In this document: positions 37,349 through 46,416 of the stretch, in pieces | Layout: the number at the start of each line of letters is the position of its first letter | Position numbering within the stretch: the first letter of the stretch is position 1 | Source of the DNA: Thalassospira profundimaris | GTDB lineage: Bacteria > Pseudomonadota > Alphaproteobacteria > Rhodospirillales > Thalassospiraceae | Assembly (NCBI RefSeq): GCF_003326675.1 | Contig: NZ_JPWF01000002.1 | Location: forward strand, 310,001 to 374,000 | Length of the DNA: 64,000 nt | Direction of reading: 5' to 3' | Translations under genes and position numbers: made by a program | The notes under the pieces: generated by a model | Told to the model about the DNA's origin: nothing | The model's input: only the letters and a program-made list of their open reading frames with translations | Databases searched by the model: none

Positions 37349-38509
37349 ATGTCCTCAATCGCCGACACCCAAAAACGCCCTCCGCTACCCGGCCATCATA
37401 TGGTTCTGGGGGAGACGGACAAGCTGCGCCTTGATAGCGGTGTCGAGTTTGGTCCCTTCACGCTGGCCTATCAGACTTATGGCGAGCTGAATGCCGATAA
37501 ATCAAACGCGATTCTGGTCTGTCATGCCCTGACCGGGGACCAGTATGTCGCCGATGATGTTCATCCGATTACCGGCAAGGAAGGCTGGTGGCGTGAAATC
37601 GTTGGCCCCGGCAAGATCATTGATACCGACAAATATTTCGTGATTTGCAGTAACGTGATCGGCGGTTGCCTTGGCAGCACCGGCCCCAAGGATATCAACC
37701 CGGAAACCGGCAAGCCCTGGGGGCTTGATTTTCCGGTGATCACAATCGCTGATATGGTACGCGCCCAGACCATGCTGATTGATGCGCTTGGCATCGACAC
37801 CCTGTTTGCGGTGATTGGCGGCTCCATGGGCGGCATGCAGGTTCTGGAATGGTGCAAAAGCTATCCCGAGCGCGTTTTTGCAGCGGCCCCGATTGCAACA
37901 TCCTTCCGCCATTCCGCACAAAATATCGCCTTCCACGAAGTCGGCCGTCAGGCCGTTATGGCCGACCCGGACTGGTGCGGGGGAAATTACCTGCTCGAGG
38001 GCAAAAAGCCTGCGCGCGGTCTTGCCGTTGCGCGTATGACCGCGCACATCACCTATCTGTCGCAACCGGCCCTGCATCGCAAATTCGGTCGCAAGCTTCA
38101 GAACCGTGGTGCGATCACCTATAGCTTTGATCATGATTTTCAGGTCGAAAGCTATTTGCGCCATCAGGGCAAAAGCTTCGTCGACCGATTTGATGCCAAC
38201 AGCTACCTCTATATCACCCGCGCGATGGATTACTTCGATCTGTCGATGGAATATGACGGCAGACTCGCCGAAGCCTTTACCGGATGCAAAACCCGGTTCT
38301 GTGTTATCTCGTTCTCAAGCGACTGGTGCTTTACCACGGCTGAAAGCCGCACCCTTGCCCATGCCTTGAACGCCGCATCATGCAATGTCAGTTGTGTCGA
38401 GATCGAAAGTGACAAGGGCCATGATGCCTTCCTGCTCGATGAACCCGATTTCCATATGGTTCTCAGCGGCTTTATCGAAGGTGCAGCACAAGGCCGGGGG
38501 CTGAAATAA
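37349..38509 (+). CDS. metX: Homoserine O-acetyltransferase
   Basis: Alpha/beta-hydrolase that activates homoserine for methionine synthesis. 386 residues. Nucleophile Ser159 in [28 protein letters not shown] oxyanion region; [11 protein letters not shown] with the catalytic Asp and [14 protein letters not shown] with the catalytic His. Whether acetyl or succinyl is transferred cannot be decided by eye. The ATG at 37349 follows AGGGAAG with wide spacing. A hairpin CTGACTTCC/GGAAAGTCAG (37273-37302) lies in the leader; no SAM riboswitch is recognisable. metW follows after 2 bases. Confidence 0.95.
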   Translation: MSSIADTQKRPPLPGHHMVLGETDKLRLDSGVEFGPFTLAYQTYGELNADKSNAILVCHALTGDQYVADDVHPITGKEGWWREIVGPGKIIDTDKYFVICSNVIGGCLGSTGPKDINPETGKPWGLDFPVITIADMVRAQTMLIDALGIDTLFAVIGGSMGGMQVLEWCKSYPERVFAAAPIATSFRHSAQNIAFHEVGRQAVMADPDWCGGNYLLEGKKPARGLAVARMTAHITYLSQPALHRKFGRKLQNRGAITYSFDHDFQVESYLRHQGKSFVDRFDANSYLYITRAMDYFDLSMEYDGRLAEAFTGCKTRFCVISFSSDWCFTTAESRTLAHALNAASCNVSCVEIESDKGHDAFLLDEPDFHMVLSGFIEGAAQGRGLK

Positions 38510-38511
38510 TC

Positions 38512-39159
38512 ATGAATAATACCGTTTCAAATATCACCTCTGCCACACCTCATAGTGACCGCATCCGTGTCGACCTTCAGCTCATTGCTGATATGGTTGA
38601 GCCGGGCACACGTGTTCTTGATATCGGGTGCAGCGATGGCGAATTGCTGGGCTATTTGACCCGTACCAAGAATGTTGACGGGCGCGGGCTTGAGCTTTCC
38701 AACGAAGGCGTGCGCAACTGCGTTGCCCAGGGACTTCCTGTGATGCAGGGGGATGCGGACCGTGATCTTGGCGATTATCCCGATGGCGCATTTGATTACG
38801 CAATCCTCAGCCAGACGCTTCAGGCCACCCAGCGCCCGAAGGAGGTTCTGTCGGAATTACTGCGCATCGGCAACAAGGCGATTGTGTCCTTTCCGAATTT
38901 CGGTCACTGGCGCGCCCGGTTTGATTTGATGTTCCGCGGGCAGATGCCACAGAACCCGAACCTTCCGATCATGTGGTACGAAACCCCGAATATCCATTTC
39001 TGCACTGTTCGTGATTTCGTCGGTCTGTGTCGTGAAATGAACCTTAAGATCGAACGTTCGATGGTTCTGAATGAAAGCGGATCGCGTGTTTCAATGGACA
39101 GCCATTCCGGCTTTGCCAATTTCTTTGGCAATCAGGCCCTGTTCATGTTGAGCAAGTAA
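38512..39159 (+). CDS. metW: Methionine biosynthesis protein MetW
   Basis: SAM-dependent methyltransferase-fold protein, 215 residues, that partners MetX in proteobacteria. Motif I VLDIGCSDGELLGYL, LELSNEGVRNCVAQGLPVMQGDADRDL (shown in part: GDADRDLGDYPDGAFDYAIL), LSQTLQAT, and the family signature VSFPNFGHWRARF followed by MPQNPNLPIMWYETPNIHFCT-type text. Thought to interact with and support MetX rather than methylate a small molecule. Co-transcribed with metX, with a terminator after it. Confidence 0.95.
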   Translation: MNNTVSNITSATPHSDRIRVDLQLIADMVEPGTRVLDIGCSDGELLGYLTRTKNVDGRGLELSNEGVRNCVAQGLPVMQGDADRDLGDYPDGAFDYAILSQTLQATQRPKEVLSELLRIGNKAIVSFPNFGHWRARFDLMFRGQMPQNPNLPIMWYETPNIHFCTVRDFVGLCREMNLKIERSMVLNESGSRVSMDSHSGFANFFGNQALFMLSK

Positions 39160-39183
39160 CAGCACCCCAAAGAACAAAACGAC

Positions 39184-39219
39184 AAACGCCGCACCCCATG
39201 TTGCGGCGTTTTCTTTTGC
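39184..39219 (+). terminator. Rho-independent terminator after metW
   Basis: AAACGCCGCA (39184-39193), 8-base loop, TGCGGCGTTT (39202-39211), then TCTTTTG. Confidence 0.88.
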
Positions 39220-39279
39220 CATCACATTCCGCGATCCTCTGCGTCTGTATCCATCACGGTTCATCCTTGGGGTCAGACA

Positions 39280-40122
39280 ATGTTTTGCAAACTTCATCAC
39301 TTCATTCGGAGCAGTGCCGTCATCGCGCTCATCGGCCTTCTTGCCGCATGCAGCCAAAAGGCCGAAACACTGAAATTGTCTGTCACCCAGTTCGGTGCAG
39401 CAACCGAAGCTGCCTTTGACGAATATGATGCCATCCACAGCGCGCAATTTGCCCCCTTCCCGAAATCGGAAACAGACAAACGCAGCACTTTTGTCGCCAA
39501 TATGTCGGCCTTTAGCGGACAGGTGACGCCTGCCAATATCGGCACCTTGCTTGATCCTGATGCGGTTAAAATTTCACCCGCTGTTCGTGATCAATGGACC
39601 ACAACGCTAAATGAATTGCGCAACCAGTATCAGCAATTCGTCGCCATCTTTGACAATATCGAAGCAGGTTCTGCCCTTGGTGCATCGGCTGTCACCCAGT
39701 CGGGGCCGATCCTTGAAAAGCTGCGCAGTCAGTTGGCGACCATCACCCGTGATTTTGCGACCAACCCGCCCGGATATCTGACACGGCGCAGTACGCTGAT
39801 TGCCGAACTCAACGAGATCCGTAAAACCGATACCGACGAGCCCGATACCCAGGCCCTGTATTATCAGATCTGGTGGCAGCAATGGGATGACCTGATCTCG
39901 TCCGAACAGGCAATGCAGGCCGAAACATTGCGTGAATTCCTGACCGCGACGAAACTTGGCGAAAAACTCCAGGGCCAGATTGATAACTATGCCAAGCTTG
40001 ATATAGCGTCCCTTTTGGGTGCTGTTGAACAGGGCATCACACTTGCCGGGCACATCCATCAACTAAGCCCGCAGGAACTGGTGAACGAAGGCACAAACCT
40101 TCTTGAAACCGCAACAAACTGA
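39280..40122 (+). CDS. Putative lipoprotein of unknown function
   Basis: I do not recognise this 280-residue protein. It begins with a basic segment, a hydrophobic stretch (AVIALIGLL) and the lipobox LAAC at about residue 24, so it should be an exported lipoprotein. The mature part is soluble, rich in Gln, Thr and Ala, and mostly helical in pattern (TTTLNELRNQYQQFVAIFDN, LEKLRSQLATITRDFATN, QIWWQQWDDLI). No catalytic motif or repeat is visible. It follows the metXW terminator and lies 15 bases before another unknown gene, probably forming a two-gene unit. Confidence 0.75.
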   Translation: MFCKLHHFIRSSAVIALIGLLAACSQKAETLKLSVTQFGAATEAAFDEYDAIHSAQFAPFPKSETDKRSTFVANMSAFSGQVTPANIGTLLDPDAVKISPAVRDQWTTTLNELRNQYQQFVAIFDNIEAGSALGASAVTQSGPILEKLRSQLATITRDFATNPPGYLTRRSTLIAELNEIRKTDTDEPDTQALYYQIWWQQWDDLISSEQAMQAETLREFLTATKLGEKLQGQIDNYAKLDIASLLGAVEQGITLAGHIHQLSPQELVNEGTNLLETATN

Positions 40123-40136
40123 CACAGGGGGATGAA

Positions 40137-40424
40137 ATGACTGACAATATCAGCACTTTGATCACAGCTGCCAGAATGACCTATGAACAGGCCGAGATCA
40201 CGTATCAGTCTTCCGACATCAATCAAAAACTCGCAACCAAACCCGAACTGGATCGGGCCGCAGAATTGCTCATCACCCTTCAAACCAAACAGCTGCAAGG
40301 TTCGATTGTTGTGACCGATCAGGACGTTGCAGAAATGCAGTCGCTTCGTGACAAGGTCAATAGCGCTGCAACCCTTCAAAGCGGGTTGATGTCGATGGCA
40401 GCATTGCTTTTGAAATTTGTCTGA
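40137..40424 (+). CDS. Small helical protein of unknown function
   Basis: A 95-residue protein with no signal, no Cys and no known motif, predicted largely helical (AARMTYEQAEITYQ, ELDRAAELLITLQTKQLQ, QDVAEMQSLRDKVNSAATLQ). A good ribosome site (GGGGGATG: AGGGGGA about 3 bases upstream) precedes ATG 40137. Close spacing to the upstream lipoprotein gene suggests shared transcription and perhaps a shared function. Convergent with moaE, 23 bases away. Confidence 0.65.
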   Translation: MTDNISTLITAARMTYEQAEITYQSSDINQKLATKPELDRAAELLITLQTKQLQGSIVVTDQDVAEMQSLRDKVNSAATLQSGLMSMAALLLKFV

Positions 40425-40447
40425 TTGTGTTCAGCCTAGCGGAACAA

Positions 40448-40903
40448 TCAGGTCCAGCGGTGGGCATCGGCATCATCTGATGCCTTTGCCTCGACCCATT
40501 TATCATCACCGTCCGGCGTTTCTTCACGTTTCCAGAACGGCGCACGGGTTTTCAGAAAATCCATGATGAAGTCACAGGCTTCGAACGCCGCCCGGCGATG
40601 GGCAGACAGGACAATCACCAGAACAATCCGTTCGCCCGGCAACATGCGGCCAAAGCGATGTACGATGCGGATAGCATCAAGTGGCCAGCGGCTTTCGGCC
40701 TCGCCCGCGATCTTTTCCAACTCGCGTTCGGTCATGCCGGGATAATGATCAAGTGTCAGGGCAGAAACCTGATCCCCGCCATGAATGTCGCGCACCAGCC
40801 CGACAAAACTGACCGCCGCCCCGATATCGGCACGGCCATCTGTCAGCGCCGAAAGCTCGGCACCCGGATCGAAGTCAGCTTGTTGAACAGAAACGCGTGA
40901 CAT
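40448..40903 (-). CDS. moaE: Molybdopterin synthase large subunit
   Basis: Catalytic subunit that inserts sulphur into precursor Z (cPMP) to give molybdopterin. 151 residues. VSFVGLVRDIHGGDQVSALTLDHYPGM (shown in part: FVGLVRD, LDHYPGM), IVHRFGRMLPGERIVLV and the active-site segment HRRAAFEACDFIMDFLKTRAPFWKRE with its two Lys residues (in LKTRAPFWK). It needs MoaD to supply the thiocarboxylate; no moaD gene lies in the 24 bases between it and pgsA, nor elsewhere in the window. Confidence 0.94.
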   Translation of the reverse strand: MSRVSVQQADFDPGAELSALTDGRADIGAAVSFVGLVRDIHGGDQVSALTLDHYPGMTERELEKIAGEAESRWPLDAIRIVHRFGRMLPGERIVLVIVLSAHRRAAFEACDFIMDFLKTRAPFWKREETPDGDDKWVEAKASDDADAHRWT

Positions 40904-40927
40904 GGTCCCAGCCTGGAAATTCGAAAC

Positions 40928-41479
40928 TCAGTCGAGATGCTTAAGCCCGGTCCGCAGATAGATGTAACCGGTCTGAACCGTCACAATCCCTGCAATCCAC
41001 AACAAGATATCACCAATCAGGATCGACGGAATCATATCGGGCGATGCTTCCCCGACCAGAAGAAACCCGATTGCCAAAATTTGGGCCGTGGTTTTCCATT
41101 TCGCAAGGACCGTCACCGGCAACGGAACTTTCAGTTCGGCCAGATGTTCACGAAGGCCCGAAACCATAATCTCGCGGCACATGATGATGACCGCCGGCAA
41201 AACCGAGAAACCGGAAATACGATCAAACGCCACCATCATCATCAAGGCAGCAGCAACCAGAAGCTTATCGGCAATCGGATCAAGGAAACGACCAAGCGGC
41301 GATACAACATTCATGCTGCGCGCCAGATAACCATCAAAGAAATCCGTCACACCGGCAAAGGCAAACAGTGCAAAGCCGATCCAGTTTCCGGCCGGACCGT
41401 CAATGTAAAACGATGCGACCAGCGCCGGGATCACAACGATGCGCGACATGGTCAGCAGATTGGGAATCTGGTTCTTCAT
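40928..41479 (-). CDS. pgsA: CDP-diacylglycerol-glycerol-3-phosphate 3-phosphatidyltransferase
   Basis: Commits CDP-diacylglycerol to phosphatidylglycerol and cardiolipin. 183 residues, several membrane helices. The CDP-alcohol phosphotransferase motif D-G-x2-A-R-x8-G-x3-D-x3-D is intact in DGYLARSMNVVSPLGRFLDP followed by IAD. The N-terminal NQIPNLLTMSRIVVIP is the normal PgsA start. It lies downstream of uvrC (152-base gap), a neighbourhood kept in many alphaproteobacteria. Confidence 0.95.
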   Translation of the reverse strand: MKNQIPNLLTMSRIVVIPALVASFYIDGPAGNWIGFALFAFAGVTDFFDGYLARSMNVVSPLGRFLDPIADKLLVAAALMMMVAFDRISGFSVLPAVIIMCREIMVSGLREHLAELKVPLPVTVLAKWKTTAQILAIGFLLVGEASPDMIPSILIGDILLWIAGIVTVQTGYIYLRTGLKHLD

Positions 41480-41631
41480 GGACAGGCCTGCTTACGGATA
41501 TTTATGGCGGCGGTTTTACGCTTTGCGCAGGCCACCTGCCCAAAGCCGGGCAATTATTAAAGCCTTGAAGCGCATACCACAAGGGCCGCGTGCCCATTGT
41601 TCGCCAACGCGTCAATCAATTGCGAATATGA

Positions 41632-43569
41632 TCATTTTGCCTCATGAAAATGATCATAAATCTTTCGGGCGAGGGCTGCACTGATGCCTTCGACCGCTTC
41701 AAGGTCCGACAAACCGGCATCGGCAACCCCGCGGGCCGATCCGAAATGATGCAAAAGTGCCTTTTTGCGCGCCCCGCCAACACCGGGCACCGAATCCAGA
41801 AGGCTTTTGCCGATCTGCTTGGCGCGTTTGGCACGATGGGTGCCAATCGCCCAACGGTGTGCTTCATCACGCAGGCGCTGGATGAAGTACAAAACCGGGT
41901 CTTTCATATCAAGACGCACCGGGGCCTTGCCGGGGATATGCAGCACTTCCTTACCGGCATTACGATCAACACCCTTGGCCACGCCAACCAGCATCACGTC
42001 TTCGATACCCAGATCTTCAAGAACTGCGCGTGCAACACCAAGCTGCCCCAAACCACCGTCAATAAGGCACAGGTCCGGCCATGAGCCATTTTCACGATCC
42101 GGGTCTTCTTTTTGTGCGCGGGCGAACCGGCGGGTCAGAACTTCGCGCATCATGGCAAAGTCATCGCCGGGGGCGATATCGCCCTTGATATTGAACTTGC
42201 GATAGGCGTTTTTCATAAAGCCTTCGGGTCCGGCAACAATCATCCCGCCCACCATGTTCGTACCCTGGGTGTGGGAGTTATCGTAAACCTCGATCCGTTC
42301 CGGCGTGCTTTCCAGATCAAGCTTGTCAGCAAGGTCTTCAAGCAGTTTGCGCTGGGTCGCACTTTCGGCCATGCGGCGCCCAAGCGCGTCCTTGGCATTG
42401 GTCAGGGCATGCTCAACCAGCTTGCGTTTGCCACCCCGCTTTGGCACCAGCAATTCGATCTTGCGGTTGTTATTGATGCCCAATGCATTTTCGACCAGTT
42501 CCTGCCCCTCGATCTCGTGGGACAGGAAAATCTGTTTCGGGGCCGGTTTGTCGGCATAGAACTGCCCGACAAAGGCCGACAGGATTTCGGGAATTTCAGC
42601 AGACTGTTCGTGGCGCGGAAAATAGGACCGGTTGCCATAGTTTGATCCAGACCGGAAAAAGAACACCTGCACACAGCTTTGGCCGCCTTCCTGATGCAGG
42701 GCGATAACGTCGGCTTCTTCCACACCTTCAAGATTGATGTCCTGATGGGACCGAATTTGACTAAGCGCGCGGATACGGTCGCGATACATCGCCGCCTGTT
42801 CGAATTCCATGCGTTCCGACGCATCCATCATGTCAGCTTCAAGCTGTTTGAGGATTTTCTGGCTCCGCCCGGTCAGAAAGTCACGGCAGATATCAACAAG
42901 CCCGTCATATTCGGCTTTGGAAATCCGGTCGACACAGGGGGCGGCACACCGCTTGATTTGATACAGCAAACAGGGGCGCGACCGGTTCGAGAAAACCGCA
43001 TCCGTACAGGACCGCAACAGGAATGCCCGCTGCAAATGGTTGATGGTGTTATTCACCGCCCACGCCGATGCAAAGGGCCCAAAACAACTGCCATCCTTGG
43101 CACGCGCACCACGATGTTTGACGATGCGCGGGTAGTCATGGTCCTCGGTGATCAGGATATAGGGAAAGCTTTTGTCATCGCGCAAAAGGATGTTGTAGCG
43201 CGGCTTAAGCTTTTTGATCAGGTTGGATTCAAGAAGAAGGGCTTCGGCCTCGGTATGGGTGGTGATGATTTCCATCCGCACCGTTTGGGCCACCATGCGG
43301 GCAATACGGATCGGCAATTGCATGATCCGCGTATAGGCCACCACCCGTTTCTTAAGGTTCTTGGCCTTGCCGACATAAAGAACACGGTCCTTGTCATCGA
43401 GCATCCGGTAAACGCCCGGCGCGCCTGGCATGGTTTTCAGGGCATGTTTGATCGCATCAACACCACGTGCCGCACCACCCCGGTTATCGTCACCGTCAAG
43501 CGACAAACCGATTTCCCGTTTCGGGGCATCATCCCCGGTCGGGTTTTCGGAGGGAACTGGTGGCTTCAT
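41632..43569 (-). CDS. uvrC: Excinuclease ABC subunit C
   Basis: Dual-incision nuclease of nucleotide-excision repair. 645 residues. GIY-YIG domain MPGAPGVYRMLDDKDRVLYV then GKAKNLKKRV (about 48 to 75); UvrB-binding UVR motif MDASERMEFEQAAMYRDRI; RNase H-like 5' nuclease domain PERIEVYDNSHTQGTNMVGG; and C-terminal helix-hairpin-helix pair LLDSVPGVGGARKKALLHHF and LEAVEGISAALARKIYDHF. GGAG precedes the ATG at 43569. A gap of 439 bases with DnaA boxes lies upstream. Confidence 0.97.
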   Translation of the reverse strand: MKPPVPSENPTGDDAPKREIGLSLDGDDNRGGAARGVDAIKHALKTMPGAPGVYRMLDDKDRVLYVGKAKNLKKRVVAYTRIMQLPIRIARMVAQTVRMEIITTHTEAEALLLESNLIKKLKPRYNILLRDDKSFPYILITEDHDYPRIVKHRGARAKDGSCFGPFASAWAVNNTINHLQRAFLLRSCTDAVFSNRSRPCLLYQIKRCAAPCVDRISKAEYDGLVDICRDFLTGRSQKILKQLEADMMDASERMEFEQAAMYRDRIRALSQIRSHQDINLEGVEEADVIALHQEGGQSCVQVFFFRSGSNYGNRSYFPRHEQSAEIPEILSAFVGQFYADKPAPKQIFLSHEIEGQELVENALGINNNRKIELLVPKRGGKRKLVEHALTNAKDALGRRMAESATQRKLLEDLADKLDLESTPERIEVYDNSHTQGTNMVGGMIVAGPEGFMKNAYRKFNIKGDIAPGDDFAMMREVLTRRFARAQKEDPDRENGSWPDLCLIDGGLGQLGVARAVLEDLGIEDVMLVGVAKGVDRNAGKEVLHIPGKAPVRLDMKDPVLYFIQRLRDEAHRWAIGTHRAKRAKQIGKSLLDSVPGVGGARKKALLHHFGSARGVADAGLSDLEAVEGISAALARKIYDHFHEAK

Positions 43570-44008
43570 TTAGGCGCTCCGCGATCACACAAATACATTC
43601 AAAGTTGTGACAACCGTCACTGTCTTTCCCGGCCTTGGAACATAGCCGAAAAGATTAACATCGCAACAGCGCGACAGGGAATCGCCCCGGAAAAAAGATG
43701 TCCACCAAGACTGTGGATAACTATGTGGGTAATAGGGGGGCTTAATCCTGCACCCCTTGAGAGTCTTAACGTTCTGTGAAGTGCCCAAATATTGAGCAAA
43801 ACATCTAAGTTATTGATTTATATCGAAAAAAATACTGTCAACCTGAAATCATTCAGTAATACTGTCGTAAAAATCGAAAATTTTCCTTTGAATCCATTCG
43901 CCCAGATGCTTGTGAATAAGGGCCGATGCGATTCGCCCCAAGGGAATCACAGAGTCCCTTGGGGCGTCCGTTGGAAAAAGTAAATTTTTTACCGAAATTC
44001 GACGTAAA
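43570..44008. other. Gap with DnaA boxes and AT-rich segment (possible origin or DnaA-binding locus)
   Basis: No gene. Three DnaA-box-like 9-mers lie in the same orientation (minus strand): TTATCCACA at 43712-43720, TTACCCACA at 43724-43732 (one mismatch) and TTATTCACA at 43911-43919. Between them, about 43797-43890 is distinctly AT-rich with a direct repeat AATACTGTC (43831-43839 and 43858-43866), followed by a 12-bp hairpin at 43934-43966. The arrangement resembles a replication origin, but could instead titrate DnaA or control uvrC. Confidence 0.4.
43934..43966. repeat. Perfect 12-bp inverted repeat
   Basis: CGCCCCAAGGGA (43934-43945), 9-base loop, TCCCTTGGGGCG (43955-43966). It lies 43 bases past the folB stop on the minus strand but no T-run follows, so it is not a clear terminator. 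Next to the third DnaA box. Confidence 0.6.
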
Positions 44009-44449
44009 TTAGCGCGCGATATTGTAACGTTCGATTTCGACCCCGACCGCCGCGACGTCTTCAAAAACGTCGAGCTTTTCAACCCGGACGATCACCTTGC
44101 GAACCCGGGTGTCGGTCAGACACATATCAGCAAGTTTTTCCCCAAGAGTTTCCACAAGGTTCACGTGCCCGTCCTGACAGATGCGACGGGTGCCAACCAC
44201 CAGATCCTCGTAACTCAGTACGGTGGTGATATCGTCATTCTGAACGCCGTCACCTTCAAGCACGGCCAGATCCAGATTGATCCGCACGCGTTGAGGGGCT
44301 TCCTTTTCGTGGTCATAAACCCCGATCGAGGTATGGATTACCATATCACGCACGAAGACGCGACGCAGGCTGCCTGCCCGTTCTGCATGCGGCAGATCGG
44401 CAAAGGGCAATGTCGTAATTTTGGCATCCTGTTTCAGGCCTGCGGTCAT
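44009..44449 (-). CDS. folB: Dihydroneopterin aldolase family protein
   Basis: Pterin-branch enzyme of folate synthesis that cleaves dihydroneopterin. The core begins at RRVFVRDMVIHTSIGVYDHEK, with APQRVRINLDLAV, TTVLSYEDLV (the conserved Tyr), NLVETLGEKLADMCL with the catalytic Glu, and VEKLDVFEDVAAVGVEIER (the Lys of the active site in VEKLD). The product has 146 residues including about 28 leading residues before the core. AAGGA precedes the ATG at 44449. The next gene upstream on the same strand is an SDR of pteridine-reductase type, which fits a pterin cluster. Confidence 0.92.
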   Translation of the reverse strand: MTAGLKQDAKITTLPFADLPHAERAGSLRRVFVRDMVIHTSIGVYDHEKEAPQRVRINLDLAVLEGDGVQNDDITTVLSYEDLVVGTRRICQDGHVNLVETLGEKLADMCLTDTRVRKVIVRVEKLDVFEDVAAVGVEIERYNIAR

Positions 44450-44537
44450 ATTCCGGTCTTCCTTGTGCTGCTTTTGGGCGTGGAATATCGATCCACGTCA
44501 TGCCCGTCCGGCCAATATCAGGCATCACTGCCAGACA

Positions 44538-45308
44538 TCATTCTATTGGCTTGTCATCCTGGTCACTGGGTGCCCAATCAAGATGCTGCCCGCCGTCAAG
44601 GGCTAACATTTGCCCGGTGATGGCAGGCGCGGCAAGGAAAAATCGAACCGCATCGCAAATCTCTTGCGGGTTTGTCCCCACTTTCAGGGGCGTTTTCGAA
44701 CATTGCTGATCGAAAATATCCTGTGTTTGTCGGGTACTAGGCAATGCCGGGCCCGGCCCGATGGCATTGACACGAATTTTTGGTGCCAACGCCAGTGCAA
44801 GCGTCTGTGTCAGGGTCCAAAGCCCCGCCTTGGACAGGGTATAGGTCATGAAATGCGGGTTCAGGTTCCAGACCCGCTGATCAATCAGGTTAATGATCAG
44901 ACCTTTTGCATCACCCGGAAGACGTTTGGCGAATTCCTGTGACAAAACAAAAGGTGCTCGCAGATTGGCCTCCATATGAAGGTCCCAGCCATCGCGCGTT
45001 GCGGTCTGCACATCATCATATTCAAAGGTCGAGGCATTATTGATCAGAACCCCCATCGTCCCCAATGCCACCTGTGCTTCGCGGAAGATGCGATGGGTAT
45101 CTTCCTCGCGGGCAAGGTCGGCAGAAATAACACAGGCACGTTGACCAAGGGCACGGATTTCATCGGCAAGGATTTCGGCATCCTTGCGCGAATGATGACA
45201 ATGCAGTGCCACATCAAAGCCGTTGCGCGCCAGATCAAGTGCAACCGCCCGGCCAATCCGTTTGGCCGCACCAGTGATCAAAACCGTCTTGGGCATGTGT
45301 GCGGTCAT
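44538..45308 (-). CDS. SDR-family oxidoreductase, FolM/pteridine-reductase type
   Basis: Short-chain dehydrogenase of about 256 residues. The cofactor motif is TGAAKRIG in LITGAAKRIGRAVAL, the TGxxKRIG form typical of pteridine reductases; VLINNAS and catalytic YTLSK (in FMTYTLSKAGLW) follow; the segment NLIDQRVWNLNPHF, with Asp in place of the usual SDR Ser, is also a feature of FolM-like enzymes. The neighbour folB supports a dihydromonapterin or dihydrofolate reductase role. Start uncertain: ATG 45308 chosen, with alternatives at 45332 and 45296; none has a standard ribosome site. Confidence 0.82.
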   Translation of the reverse strand: MTAHMPKTVLITGAAKRIGRAVALDLARNGFDVALHCHHSRKDAEILADEIRALGQRACVISADLAREEDTHRIFREAQVALGTMGVLINNASTFEYDDVQTATRDGWDLHMEANLRAPFVLSQEFAKRLPGDAKGLIINLIDQRVWNLNPHFMTYTLSKAGLWTLTQTLALALAPKIRVNAIGPGPALPSTRQTQDIFDQQCSKTPLKVGTNPQEICDAVRFFLAAPAITGQMLALDGGQHLDWAPSDQDDKPIE

Positions 45309-45357
45309 TACTGTGTCGTCCCCCCCTGCCATCCAGCCCGATTGGCCGGTCTGATAA

Positions 45358-46320
45358 TTATGCCGCTACAAGTTGGAAGACATAGACCAAATAGGCAATC
45401 ACGAATGCAGCACCGGTAATCCGGGAAATGTTACGCAATGCATAGGCAACAATCAGCAATACGATAGTTACCGCCAACATGATCCAGAGATCGGAATTCA
45501 AAATCTGTTCCGGAACCGGGATCGGGGCAATCAGCGACACACCACCAATGATCACCAGAAGATTCAAAAGGTTGGAGCCCAAAACGTTGCCAAGCGCAAC
45601 ATCGGCATGCCCACGGAATGCCGCAACCACGGATGCAGCCAGTTCCGGCAAGGACGTTCCGAATGCCACCAGGGTCAGACCAATAACTGCCTCGGACACA
45701 CCGAACTGGCGGGCAACCGTGACACCACCTTCGACAAGCCATTCTGCGCCGAACATCAGGGCAGCAATACCAATCAGGGTGGCAATGATCGGCTTTACCC
45801 AGCCGGTCGGCACTTCGCCGACTTCATCAACCTCGTCCTCATGCAAATGGCTGGCATCGCTTGGCATGTTCTTGTCATGCTTGTAGGTAAAGTACCAGAT
45901 CGCAATCAGGACACACAGCATCAGCGCCCCTGCCCAGCGGTCAATCGCCCCGAACATGCAAAGCCCGACAAACAACACGGTACCAAGCAACATGGTCCCG
46001 CCATCGCGGACCACCGTCACCCTGCTTGCCGCAACCGGCTTAAGAACCGCAACAGCCCCCAAAATCAGCAAGATATTGGCAATATTCGATCCGACCACAT
46101 TGCCCATCGCGATATCAGCCGTTCCCTTAAGGGCGGCATTCAGTGACACGACGAATTCCGGTGCGGATGTTCCTGCTGCAACGATTGTCAAACCGACAAT
46201 CACCTTGGAAACACCCAGCAAAAGAGCAAGTCCGACGGCACCACGGACAATGAACTCGCCACCAGCAGTCAGAAAAACAAGACCGGCGATGATCTGAATA
46301 TAGGGAATAAGCTGTTCCAA
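45358..46320 (-). CDS. Calcium/sodium antiporter (CaCA family)
   Basis: Inner-membrane cation antiporter, 320 residues, about ten helices. Two inverted alpha repeats are clear: AAGTSAPEFVVSLNAAL then MGNVVGSNIANILLILG, and AFGTSLPELAASVVAAF then LGNVLGSNLLNLLVIIG; the acidic residues in SAPE and LPE coordinate cations in the family. A charged loop of about 30 residues (KHDKNMPSDASHLHEDEVDE) lies between the halves. Similar to YrbG/CaxA. Divergent from a Kef-type antiporter across a 299-base gap that holds the palindrome noted at 46417. Confidence 0.93.
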   Translation of the reverse strand: MEQLIPYIQIIAGLVFLTAGGEFIVRGAVGLALLLGVSKVIVGLTIVAAGTSAPEFVVSLNAALKGTADIAMGNVVGSNIANILLILGAVAVLKPVAASRVTVVRDGGTMLLGTVLFVGLCMFGAIDRWAGALMLCVLIAIWYFTYKHDKNMPSDASHLHEDEVDEVGEVPTGWVKPIIATLIGIAALMFGAEWLVEGGVTVARQFGVSEAVIGLTLVAFGTSLPELAASVVAAFRGHADVALGNVLGSNLLNLLVIIGGVSLIAPIPVPEQILNSDLWIMLAVTIVLLIVAYALRNISRITGAAFVIAYLVYVFQLVAA

Positions 46321-46416
46321 GATGCGTTTGCTCTTATTGACTGTCAGTTACGGGGGCGCCAGTTCAGGCAGGCGGAACATGGCATTTGGCACCGGGAATA
46401 GCAAGTCATCAGGACA

